Below, in pieces: positions 20,604 to 27,844 of a stretch of 27,844 bases of DNA. Under the pieces are notes generated by a model. It was not told the origin of the DNA, ran no database searches, and saw only the letters and a program-made list of their open reading frames with translations. Source of the stretch: a virus; the IMG/VR virus record IMGVR_UViG_3300042731_001865, positions 1-27,844 of that record; one strand, given 5' to 3'. Position 1 is the stretch's first letter, and the number at the start of each line of letters is the position of its first letter. Both the position numbers and the translations under genes were made by a program.

Positions 20604-20777
20604 GATCTTGTAAACTACTACAGGATCAACTTCGCCTTAATGCAGCATCATAAATATAGCTTGAGTGATCTCGAAAATATGTTCCCTTTTGAAAGGGAAA
20701 TCTACCTCACTTTGTTACAACAATATATTGAAGAGGAGAATCTGAAGGCACAACAAAATAACGGCGGAACATTCTAA
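20592..20777 (+). CDS. -1-frame extension of gp26 / small chaperone-like protein
   Basis: This ORF encodes 61 residues from the ATG (MLHCDLVNYYRINFALMQHH) and is open back to the gp26 slippery site at 20583. It contains KYSLSDLENMFPFEREIYLTLLQQYIEEEN, a compact helical module I recall downstream of gp26 in T4-like phages, where annotation sometimes links it to gp51. No Shine-Dalgarno precedes the ATG, which favours expression as a -1 fusion with gp26. Its stop overlaps the ATG of the tape-measure-like gene by one base. It may be a separate protein by re-initiation instead. Confidence 0.65.
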   Translation: MLHCDLVNYYRINFALMQHHKYSLSDLENMFPFEREIYLTLLQQYIEEENLKAQQNNGGTF

Positions 20778-22519
20778 TGGCAGCTGTACCACAAACTAAT
20801 CTTTTGCCACCTGGTAGAGCGGATACTCCTGAGGGAACTGTAGTTAACCCAGGAGCACCTGCGGGGTATATTGATGCCAAAAAGTTTGGTCGGATTACCA
20901 GAAGTATCTCCAATATCAATAAGAATCTGGCGGGGATTACCAGTCTCCTGCAACAGGATCTGGTACAAGATCAGCAGGCACAGGTACAGGAGGATCAGCG
21001 CAAGAAGCAAAGAGTAGATAATATTAAGAAGGATAAGAAAGAGAACTTTATTGAAGGTGCGATTCAAAACACCATCACTAAACCAGTTCAGAAGATGGCG
21101 AAGAAGGCAAAGAGTGCCTTTGGTGGATTCTTCAAAGCTCTCACTATGATCTTTGCTGGATGGTTGCTGGATAAGGGTGGTGATGCGTTAAAAGCATTTG
21201 CAGAAGGAGATACGAAGACATTAGAGAGTATTCGAGATAATGTCCTAAAGGCGTTTGGTGTTGCTGGTGGTATATTCTTACTGTTGAATGGTGGTATCCC
21301 ACTAATTTTTGGTGCTGTTTCTGCACTTATTGGTACAATTATAACCACAATTCCAGCAATCTTGGCACTATTGGCAAACCCTGCCGTATGGATTGCTGCT
21401 GGAATCCTTGGTGCTGGGATAGCATTAGGTGCGTTTCTGAGTAATCAGGAAAATTATAAGAGTGAGACTTCTAAAACAATTGAAGAGGCAGTAGAGAAAG
21501 AAGGAACTGCGGAAACTTTAGCAAAACTTCAGCAAGAATTAGATGAAAAAACAAAGAGAAGATCGGAGTTAAATGTTTTTAACCCACTAGAGTGGGGAGA
21601 ATACATATCTCTTGGCACAGAACTTGCTGAAATAAGAGAGCAAATGAAAGCCGTTGAGCAAGGTTATACATCTAAAGACGATCCAAATTTTCGAGCAGGA
21701 TTGCCACCAGCAAAGTCAATAGCTTCTGATATTGCTGGAATGTTGGGCGCGAAGACATTTGAGGAACCTATTTCTCAGGAGCAGAGAGCAGCCTTTGCAC
21801 AAATGGCAGTGATCTCTAGACAACTTGCTGAGAATATGAAGAAGCAAGAGGCATTGAATCAGCAAATATCTACGACTCAGGCTAAAGGTAAGAAAACATC
21901 GCTTAAGGCACAACTTAAATTGCTGAAAGAAGAGCAATTGACTATTATGAATGATGCAAAGGATAAAGTTGATAGTGATATTCTTACTGATGCTCAGAAA
22001 GCACTACTCATGAGTATTGCTCAGAAAGCATTTGAACAAGTCGAGGGACGCCCAATGACTATTGGCGATGAAGAGAGTTCGGCATCTTTGTTCAGACAAG
22101 GAGAAATGTTAGAGCAGGTTTCTCAGCATGGTCTGGAAGCACCACCACGACCAGATCCTAACCCAGCACCATCAAATAATGCACAAAGTATTCCAGTGGT
22201 TCCTTATGATCCAAATGACAAATCTTTAGAGGCTACTCTCGCGAGAGAGGAAGCTGGTTTGAATAAGGCATTGCAGAAAGAGAACATGCCACCCATATCT
22301 TCCGCCCAAAATAATTCACTGGATCTAGTAAAGCAACCATTTAAGAAAGAATCAAAGGTAACACTAGTTCCTTTTGATTACCAGAAAGATGCGAGTGGAT
22401 ATGAGGGTGATGAAAACTATAGAGAGGGTGAGGCATCTGGTATTCCAGATTTAATGACTAGTAATCCAGATAATGCTTATCTTCTGCACTTCAGATCAGT
22501 CTACGGTATTGGTAAATGA
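20777..22519 (+). CDS. Tape-measure-like tail protein
   Basis: This 580-residue protein has a coiled-coil-like helical N-terminus rich in Q/K (LQQDLVQDQQAQVQEDQRKKQ, residues ~57-77), a basic stretch, the motif GGFFKALTMIFAGWLLDK (116-133) and a hydrophobic region of several membrane-type segments (~153-220). Long helices with EEAVEKEGTAETLAKLQQEL follow, then a Pro-rich tail. This pattern fits a tail-length determinant, the role of T4 gp29 in the hub, although it has no clear gp29 motif. It lies right after the gp26 frameshift pair, as tape-measure genes do. It overlaps the next gene by 4 bases. Confidence 0.7.
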   Translation: MAAVPQTNLLPPGRADTPEGTVVNPGAPAGYIDAKKFGRITRSISNINKNLAGITSLLQQDLVQDQQAQVQEDQRKKQRVDNIKKDKKENFIEGAIQNTITKPVQKMAKKAKSAFGGFFKALTMIFAGWLLDKGGDALKAFAEGDTKTLESIRDNVLKAFGVAGGIFLLLNGGIPLIFGAVSALIGTIITTIPAILALLANPAVWIAAGILGAGIALGAFLSNQENYKSETSKTIEEAVEKEGTAETLAKLQQELDEKTKRRSELNVFNPLEWGEYISLGTELAEIREQMKAVEQGYTSKDDPNFRAGLPPAKSIASDIAGMLGAKTFEEPISQEQRAAFAQMAVISRQLAENMKKQEALNQQISTTQAKGKKTSLKAQLKLLKEEQLTIMNDAKDKVDSDILTDAQKALLMSIAQKAFEQVEGRPMTIGDEESSASLFRQGEMLEQVSQHGLEAPPRPDPNPAPSNNAQSIPVVPYDPNDKSLEATLAREEAGLNKALQKENMPPISSAQNNSLDLVKQPFKKESKVTLVPFDYQKDASGYEGDENYREGEASGIPDLMTSNPDNAYLLHFRSVYGIGK

Positions 22520-24375
22520 AGTTAGTACCAACACTAGAAGTAATTGATACTATCGATATTGGTCTAACTGGTGTTACTCAGTCAGTCCTTAGTCTGAAGA
22601 AGGTAGTTAATAAAAAATTAAAGGCAGATAAAAAGGCAATCATTGCTGCTGATCTTGCAGCGTTCAAAGCAAACGATGCTGAGAAAAAGGTTGATGCCGA
22701 AAAACTTATGGAGGCAAAGAAACCAGAATCTCAGATTGGAGCAGGTGCTGCAAATAAAAAGTTAGGATCTGGTGGTGGTCCATTCCAGAGACTTATGAAA
22801 GCTCTGGGTGCAATTATTGCAGGATTTGTACTAGACAAGTTACCTCAGATTATTGAGGAAGTTCAGCGTATTAAACTCACAATCGAGAGAGTCTTTAACT
22901 CTATCAAAAACATGTGGGACTCTGCTGTCACTGCGATAGAAGAGATAATTGATGTTGGTGAGCAACTGTGGGAAAATGTAATGAATCTGGATTTCTTCGA
23001 TAGTGAAGGAAAACTTAGAAGAGAGATTGATGATGCACAAGCTGCGGTAAAGGATGGTCAAGCTAAGTGGAGATTTGAGATCAATAACATTGAGGAATCA
23101 ATTAAAGACTGGGTAGAAGGTAAGGGTGTAGAGGATATTAAGGCAGCGATGGAGGCAGGAGGAGGTCCAGAAATAACAACATCTTCATCATCCAGTTCTA
23201 GTTCTTCTAGTTCTAGTAGCAGTAGCTCTTCCTCTGGAGGTTCTCCAGTATTATCACCACTTCAGCAGGAAGCGGCAGAACTGATTAAATCTAGAGAATC
23301 TACCACTTCTGGTGGATACAATGCTATGAATCAGGGCACTGTTCCTGATAAGAAAGGTGCCGAACCAGAATCTGGTCACTCTAAAGACATTATTGGGGTA
23401 GATCTAACATCTCTGACCATTGCTCAGGTCATGGCGAGACAGAAGACAACACTCAATAATGATGAGGGATTTGTATTCGCTGCTGGTGCTTATCAGTTTA
23501 TTCCTGGAACTCTTGAGAGTGCTATGAAGCTGGCAAATCTCAAACCTGGAGATAAGTTTAATAAGGAAAATCAGGATAGAATGTTTATCGCTCTCCTAAA
23601 AGATGGTGGGTTGGGGCATTGGACTGCAGATCCTAGACATAGAAAATATACTGACGCAGAGAAAGCACTTATCGAAAGAGCAAGACAGGAACCTGCTCCT
23701 GCACCTGGACCGCGACCACAACCAGCACCAACTGCAAACCCTGTAGTTAATAACAAACCAACAACACAACCTCTACAACCTAAAGCAGGTAATGTTAACC
23801 TGGTAGACACTGGTTATGTTGATTATAAAGGCAGAAAGATCTTATTAAACTCTACTGCAAAGGGTGGAAATGCTGTGCAAGACTTCATTGCAATGGCACA
23901 GGCTGCTGCAGCTGATGGTATTGACATTGGACCTGGTATTTCTAGTGCTTACAGAGACCCAGGCAAAAATGCTGCTACACCAGGATCTGCTAAGAACTCT
24001 TCTCACATGTATGGTGAGGCATTTGATATTAACTGGAACACCACTGCTGGTAAATGGATCAGAAAGAATGCTCACAAATTTGGATTCATACATGCAGACT
24101 ATAAAGCAACATCTACACACTTCAATTACACTGGTCAGAAGACAGAAGAACAACCTCCCAGCACTCTATTATCTTTCAATAATCCACAACCTGCCCCAGA
24201 TCCTAGTGCCCTAGAGGAACCTGAGACTCCAACCTTTGTACCTTTCCCAATAAATAAGAATAATAATATCGCTCAAGGCGGTGGAGGCAGTAAGTCTAAA
24301 GACCCACCAGCAGCTCCTAGTCGTCAAGATGATTGGGTTGCTATGTCAACGATGCTTAAGAACTTCTACACATAA
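22516..24375 (+). CDS. Tail protein with muramidase-like and M15 peptidase domains
   Basis: This 619-residue protein starts MKLVPTLEVIDTIDIGLTGV and shares the GPFQRLMKALGAIIAGFVLDK motif (89-108) with the preceding protein. Residues 223-240 are 18 consecutive serines. A muramidase-like domain follows (~250-390) with E261 (SRESTTSGGYNAMNQG) as candidate catalytic acid and AAGAYQFIPGTLESAM (~323-338). A Pro-rich linker leads to an M15/VanY-type zinc peptidase (~440-545) with SSHMYGEAFD (H497, D504) and STHF (H535). The domain pair could cut both the glycan and peptide of peptidoglycan during DNA entry. The role at the tail tip is inferred from the gp27/gp5 context. Confidence 0.82.
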   Translation: MKLVPTLEVIDTIDIGLTGVTQSVLSLKKVVNKKLKADKKAIIAADLAAFKANDAEKKVDAEKLMEAKKPESQIGAGAANKKLGSGGGPFQRLMKALGAIIAGFVLDKLPQIIEEVQRIKLTIERVFNSIKNMWDSAVTAIEEIIDVGEQLWENVMNLDFFDSEGKLRREIDDAQAAVKDGQAKWRFEINNIEESIKDWVEGKGVEDIKAAMEAGGGPEITTSSSSSSSSSSSSSSSSSSGGSPVLSPLQQEAAELIKSRESTTSGGYNAMNQGTVPDKKGAEPESGHSKDIIGVDLTSLTIAQVMARQKTTLNNDEGFVFAAGAYQFIPGTLESAMKLANLKPGDKFNKENQDRMFIALLKDGGLGHWTADPRHRKYTDAEKALIERARQEPAPAPGPRPQPAPTANPVVNNKPTTQPLQPKAGNVNLVDTGYVDYKGRKILLNSTAKGGNAVQDFIAMAQAAAADGIDIGPGISSAYRDPGKNAATPGSAKNSSHMYGEAFDINWNTTAGKWIRKNAHKFGFIHADYKATSTHFNYTGQKTEEQPPSTLLSFNNPQPAPDPSALEEPETPTFVPFPINKNNNIAQGGGGSKSKDPPAAPSRQDDWVAMSTMLKNFYT

Positions 24376-25655
24376 TGCCAGCACAACCAACCCAAGGATC
24401 TAGTTTTGATGTTATGTCAATTACCTCTCTGAAAGGAGAGGAGTTGGACATAAAGGGTGGCGTGGTATCATGTCAGTATTATGAGGATCTATTCTCTCCG
24501 ACAATTACCGCTAACATTCAGATTGTTTCTACGACTGATGTGTATAACACTCTACCTATTCGTGGTGGAGAGAAGGTAGTCCTTAAAATTACAACACCAT
24601 ACGAACAGCACACCGAAAAAACTCCTGGAGAGTTTGATGTTGTAATGTATGTGAACAAAATCTCTGGATTTATCCAAGAGAAACAGATGCAGACTTTTAT
24701 ACTGGAACTTGTATCTGAACAGGCAATTACAAATCAGAAAACCAGAGTATTAAAGAAATATCTGAACAAAAAGATAAGCGAGATCATTGACGATGTGCTA
24801 AAATTGCTGAAGTTCGAGGAGGATGATATTGAAAAGGTAGAAGAAACACAAAAGAATATTAACTTCTACGGTAACATGAGGAAACCCTTTACTATTATTC
24901 CTCACCTGGCAGCAAGAGCTATTCCAGTTGGTGCTAATAGTAAGACTGCAGGATTTTTATTCTGGCAGACTAGGAAGGGTGTCACCTTCAGATCATTTGA
25001 AGAGATGATTAAGGAGGAGAAGAAAGCAACTTATACTTTCAGTAGAGTTAACGAGAACGCTGCTGCAGCATGTCGCGAAAACATGGATGAAATTGTAGAG
25101 AAGAACCAGTTCAAGGTTCTACAATATTCAGTCAAAAATAACAATGATGTTGTTAATGACAGTGCTGCTGGAGAGAAATCTACATACAGATGTTTCTTCA
25201 ATCCCAATACCTTTGAGTTTGTGAATAACAAGTTCCAAGCAAACAATGATCAGGAGTCTTTGGGTACAGAAGAGAACCCTACTCCTGAAGTCCAAGACCC
25301 AAATACCATCCCAGCTAATGAGTTGGGACAAAGGATCCTTTGCGGTATATTCGATGTTGGTCAGTCTGAACCTAAGGTATCGAAAGATATCAATAATGAT
25401 GAATTAGAGGACTTATCTCAGTCCATCGCTCGCTACAGTTCAATGTTTACTCAGACGGTGACTTTCACCTGTGCAGCAAATGTTGCTCTAGTTGCGGGAG
25501 ATGTTATTGAATGTAAGTTTCCCCTGACAGACAGTGAAGACGAACTTGACGATAAGCAAAGTGGTCTATATATTATAAAAGAAATAACCCATTTCTGGTC
25601 ACCTAATCGATCATATTCCGCTATGAGAGTGATCAGGGACAAATCAGGTATCTAA
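24375..25655 (+). CDS. 27: Baseplate hub subunit gp27
   Basis: This 426-residue protein starts MPAQPTQGSSFDVMSITSLKG. The VSCQYYEDLFSPTITANIQIVST opening, the middle FYGNMRKPFTIIPHLAARAIP with FLFWQTRKGVTFRSFEEMI, and the C-terminal DVIECKFPL...SGLYIIKEITHFWSPN are typical of the gp27/VgrG hub fold. It forms the trimeric torus at the tail tip that carries gp5. Its ATG overlaps the previous stop by one base. The length is similar to T4 gp27 (391). Confidence 0.88.
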   Translation: MPAQPTQGSSFDVMSITSLKGEELDIKGGVVSCQYYEDLFSPTITANIQIVSTTDVYNTLPIRGGEKVVLKITTPYEQHTEKTPGEFDVVMYVNKISGFIQEKQMQTFILELVSEQAITNQKTRVLKKYLNKKISEIIDDVLKLLKFEEDDIEKVEETQKNINFYGNMRKPFTIIPHLAARAIPVGANSKTAGFLFWQTRKGVTFRSFEEMIKEEKKATYTFSRVNENAAAACRENMDEIVEKNQFKVLQYSVKNNNDVVNDSAAGEKSTYRCFFNPNTFEFVNNKFQANNDQESLGTEENPTPEVQDPNTIPANELGQRILCGIFDVGQSEPKVSKDINNDELEDLSQSIARYSSMFTQTVTFTCAANVALVAGDVIECKFPLTDSEDELDDKQSGLYIIKEITHFWSPNRSYSAMRVIRDKSGI

Positions 25656-25656
25656 C

Positions 25657-25872
25657 ATGGAAAAATCTATCGAAGATCATATCGAGAAGGATAAGGAAAT
25701 CCTTCACGATCCCACAACTAATCCTCAAATGCGTAGACATATTGAGGGACAACTGGACCAGTTAGAAAGATACAAGGAAGCACATCCCGACGATCATCAT
25801 GATCCCACGGATTTTGAGCTGTACTGTGAAGACTTCCCCGAATCAGACGAGTGTAGAATCTACGAAGACTAA
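25657..25872 (+). CDS. Conserved small acidic protein between gp27 and gp5
   Basis: This 71-residue protein starts MEKSIEDHIEKDKEILHDP. The N-terminal helix is charged, and a C-terminal motif HHDPTDFELYCEDFPESDECRIYED carries two cysteines. I recall a protein with the same HDPT...C...ECRxYED ending before gp5 in T4-like cyanophages. The function is unknown. The gene starts one base after the gp27 stop and its stop overlaps the gp5 ATG by one base, so it may be an assembly partner of the hub. Confidence 0.72.
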   Translation: MEKSIEDHIEKDKEILHDPTTNPQMRRHIEGQLDQLERYKEAHPDDHHDPTDFELYCEDFPESDECRIYED

Positions 25873-27844
25873 TGGTAAGAGAAATCGAGGGTGGACAATC
25901 TAATTTTTTCGGCAGAGACGGTATGCGTCTCTGGATCGGACAGGTCGCTCCTCGCGAAGTGCAGGAAGACCAGACCGTTGATGGTGCTGGTTGGGGTAAC
26001 AGGTATAAAGTTCGCATCATGGGGTATCACCCCTTTGATGACTCTGTAGAGGATGCAGAGTTACCCTTTGCACAAGTATTGCTGCCCCCTACTGCTGGTA
26101 GTGGAGCAGCAAATTTCTCTGAGTCAACAGAACTCCAACAGGGTGATGTTTGCCTAGGATTCTTTTTAGACGGTGATAAAGCACAACAACCGTGTATTCT
26201 AGGTCACTTTGCACACACTGGTGATGGACAGACCCTAGAAGAGTATACTAAACCATTCATTAACTATACTGGATATACGGAAGATACTCCAGTAAACCCA
26301 AAAATTAAAACCGATCAGTCTAACGAACAAAACGCAAAATCTAACGAGACCAACACTAGTGCAGAGAAAGGTCAGTACGCTGATGCTGATGGTGCAGGTA
26401 AGTTTGTCCTCACTGATGACCCATGTAATGACTTCTCGATTTCTCGAATGGCTAACCTCATCGAGAACATGTCTTACAAGATCGAGGAATTGTCACTAAA
26501 AGGTGCTCAATTAGAGTCAGAGATTAATGCTGTCTCTAGTCTTATTGAAACGCAGGCAAATGGTTTTGTCGGCAGAATGATGGATGTGACATATGATTGG
26601 ATAGAACCACAATTACAGGAGGGTTTAGATAACTTATACAAGGATACCTTTGGTAAGGTATTCGGTCAGATGGGTAATACCCCACAGTCATATGCTGTTG
26701 CCCATGCATCAGGTAGAGCAGCACAAATTGGTATGGTTCCTGCTGTAAAGAACGCAGAGAATGGACTGGCATGTGCTGCAGCAAAGGTTGTAGAAGCTAT
26801 TAAAGGGAGCGTTAGTGATGCACTCAAAGACTTACTTGCCTCTGGTCTTGCAGCTGCTGCTTGTGCTGCTGCTAACTTTGTTGGTAGTTTTATAGGAGAT
26901 ATCATTAATAAAATTGAAAAAGCAATCGCACCACTATTCGATTTCTTAAAACCAATTTTATCTGGAGGACTGAAGGTAGCAGACTTCCTTAAGAGTGCCG
27001 CTGGTATTTTGGAGGATGTTTCTAGTTTCTTAGATTGTGGTCAGACCAACAAAGGTAAGTGTGCTCCTGAGAAAAAATATCAGATCGCTGGTCCTATCTT
27101 TGAAAAGGGTGCAGATCCATTTAACTATGTACAAAATCTTGTTAACGGATTGCCATCGGGTAGTGGAAAGGTTTCCGATCTCTTAGATAGTCTATCTGGT
27201 GCTGGTGGATGTAGCGGTGCTTGTGGAGATAGTAATCCATTTGTCGAGATCTTTGGTGGTGGTGGTATCGGTGCTATTGGTGAAGCTGTGGTCGGCAATG
27301 TTATTGAAAGTTCTGGAGCAGGTGCAATCGCTGATAGTGTCTCAAGAACTGCTGGAATTATCGGTGTTAACATGAAACTACCTGGTTCAGGTTATCTAAC
27401 ACCACCAACTGTCCGTATTGGTGATAAGTGTGGTAAGGGTCACGGTGCCACCGCAAAGGCAGTTCTTAATGAAGAAGGTGGAGTAGAAGCAATCGTAGTT
27501 AACACTGAGGGTGAGGGTTATCCCGTTGTAGATGATCCACCAACAAACATTGGTATGACAGCGGTTTATGTACAAAATCCTGGCAGTGGATATGGTCCAG
27601 ATGATTTCATCGATGAGACTAAATTTATCTTTGAAGATACTCCAAATGCTGTTGATGATGAGCAGATTGATAACCTGATTGGTTCCGATCCTACAAGACC
27701 CATTACCGATCCAGACAATACTCCTGAGTCTGAAAGACAGCGCAGGAAAGATAGACCAAATAGACTTTTCGACATCACTGTCGATCCTGTAACTGGCGGT
27801 ATTACTAAGGTTGAGGTCATAAATATCCTTAGATTCGCTGTTCC
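25872..27844 (+). CDS. 5: Baseplate hub protein gp5-like, 3' end outside window
   Basis: The frame opens at ATG 25872 (TAATG overlap) and has no stop before the window ends, giving 657 visible residues. Residues ~10-115 form an OB-fold-like domain (MRLWIGQVAPREVQ, NRYKVRIMGYHPFD, LQQGDVCLGFFLDG, QPCILGHFAH), as in T4 gp5. Helical, Ala-rich and hydrophobic stretches follow (~220-370). From ~495 there are Gly-rich repeats of the type PGSGYLTPPTVRIG and NPGSGYGPDDFI. T4 gp5 has a lysozyme domain after the OB-fold; none is seen here, which suggests the hydrolase is carried by the gene at 22516. Confidence in the gp5 assignment is good; the C-terminal needle is not in view. Confidence 0.85.
   Translation, partial: MVREIEGGQSNFFGRDGMRLWIGQVAPREVQEDQTVDGAGWGNRYKVRIMGYHPFDDSVEDAELPFAQVLLPPTAGSGAANFSESTELQQGDVCLGFFLDGDKAQQPCILGHFAHTGDGQTLEEYTKPFINYTGYTEDTPVNPKIKTDQSNEQNAKSNETNTSAEKGQYADADGAGKFVLTDDPCNDFSISRMANLIENMSYKIEELSLKGAQLESEINAVSSLIETQANGFVGRMMDVTYDWIEPQLQEGLDNLYKDTFGKVFGQMGNTPQSYAVAHASGRAAQIGMVPAVKNAENGLACAAAKVVEAIKGSVSDALKDLLASGLAAAACAAANFVGSFIGDIINKIEKAIAPLFDFLKPILSGGLKVADFLKSAAGILEDVSSFLDCGQTNKGKCAPEKKYQIAGPIFEKGADPFNYVQNLVNGLPSGSGKVSDLLDSLSGAGGCSGACGDSNPFVEIFGGGGIGAIGEAVVGNVIESSGAGAIADSVSRTAGIIGVNMKLPGSGYLTPPTVRIGDKCGKGHGATAKAVLNEEGGVEAIVVNTEGEGYPVVDDPPTNIGMTAVYVQNPGSGYGPDDFIDETKFIFEDTPNAVDDEQIDNLIGSDPTRPITDPDNTPESERQRRKDRPNRLFDITVDPVTGGITKVEVINILRFAV

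Noticed and set aside
20649-20656. CATAAATA late-type box
   Set aside because: It is inside a coding region (His-Lys-Tyr codons) and 120 bases from the next gene start, so it is not called a promoter.
27816-27823. CATAAATA late-type box near the window end
   Set aside because: It is inside the gp5-like coding frame, and no gene start can be seen downstream in the window.

Overview
The window looks like a segment of a T4-like cyanophage genome (a myovirus of marine Synechococcus or Prochlorococcus). The reasons are the compact, overlapping gene layout, a T4-type replication and late-transcription block (gp33, gp59, gp32) and a T4-type baseplate block (gp53, gp48, gp4, gp54, gp26, gp27, gp5). 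Genes typical of marine cyanophages sit between them: glutaredoxin, ThyX, PhoH, an MGME1-like exonuclease, a DUF1825-like protein, a DUF4278-like mini-protein and two 2OG-Fe(II) oxygenases. No tRNA, rRNA, CRISPR array or insertion sequence was seen. All family calls come from reading motifs; no database was searched.

Layout. (1) 1-1737 is a sugar-nucleotide cassette: a PfkB/HldE-like kinase cut by the window edge, a small HAD phosphatase, a cupin and a convergent HldD-like epimerase. Together they suggest synthesis or tailoring of an activated heptose. (2) 1808-7111 is one 1767-residue tail-fibre-like protein. It carries an intact subtilisin-type protease domain, a cupredoxin domain nested in an FN3-like repeat, fibre repeats and a tip domain. 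(3) 7144-11046 is a run of mostly tiny genes, punctuated by sigma70-like promoters, two strong terminators, a possible three-way-junction RNA and a repeated intergenic motif; it includes glutaredoxin and thyX. (4) 11053-14607 is phoH, exonuclease, gp33, gp59, DUF1825-like and gp32, translationally coupled up to a consensus promoter in front of gp32. (5) 14662-16397 is two small unknowns and two tandem 2OG oxygenases. (6) 16300-18960, on the minus strand, holds gp4, an unknown, gp48, gp53 and a previously uncalled gene that needs a -1 shift at A AAA AAG. (7) 18993-27844, on the plus strand, holds gp54, gp26, a -1-frame extension, the tape-measure-like protein, a two-domain cell-wall hydrolase, gp27, a small unknown and a gp5-like hub protein running off the end.

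The most notable signals are two candidate -1 programmed frameshifts. One ends gp26: an in-phase T TTT TTC six bases before its stop leads without interruption into the next small ORF, which has no Shine-Dalgarno sequence and lies just upstream of the tape-measure gene. That is the position of the lambda G/GT tail-assembly chaperones. The other is the gene after gp53. Also notable are the protease and copper-ligand domains in the tail fibre, the lysozyme plus M15 peptidase protein beside a gp5 with no visible lysozyme, and several promoter/terminator overlaps that suggest switching between early and late transcription.
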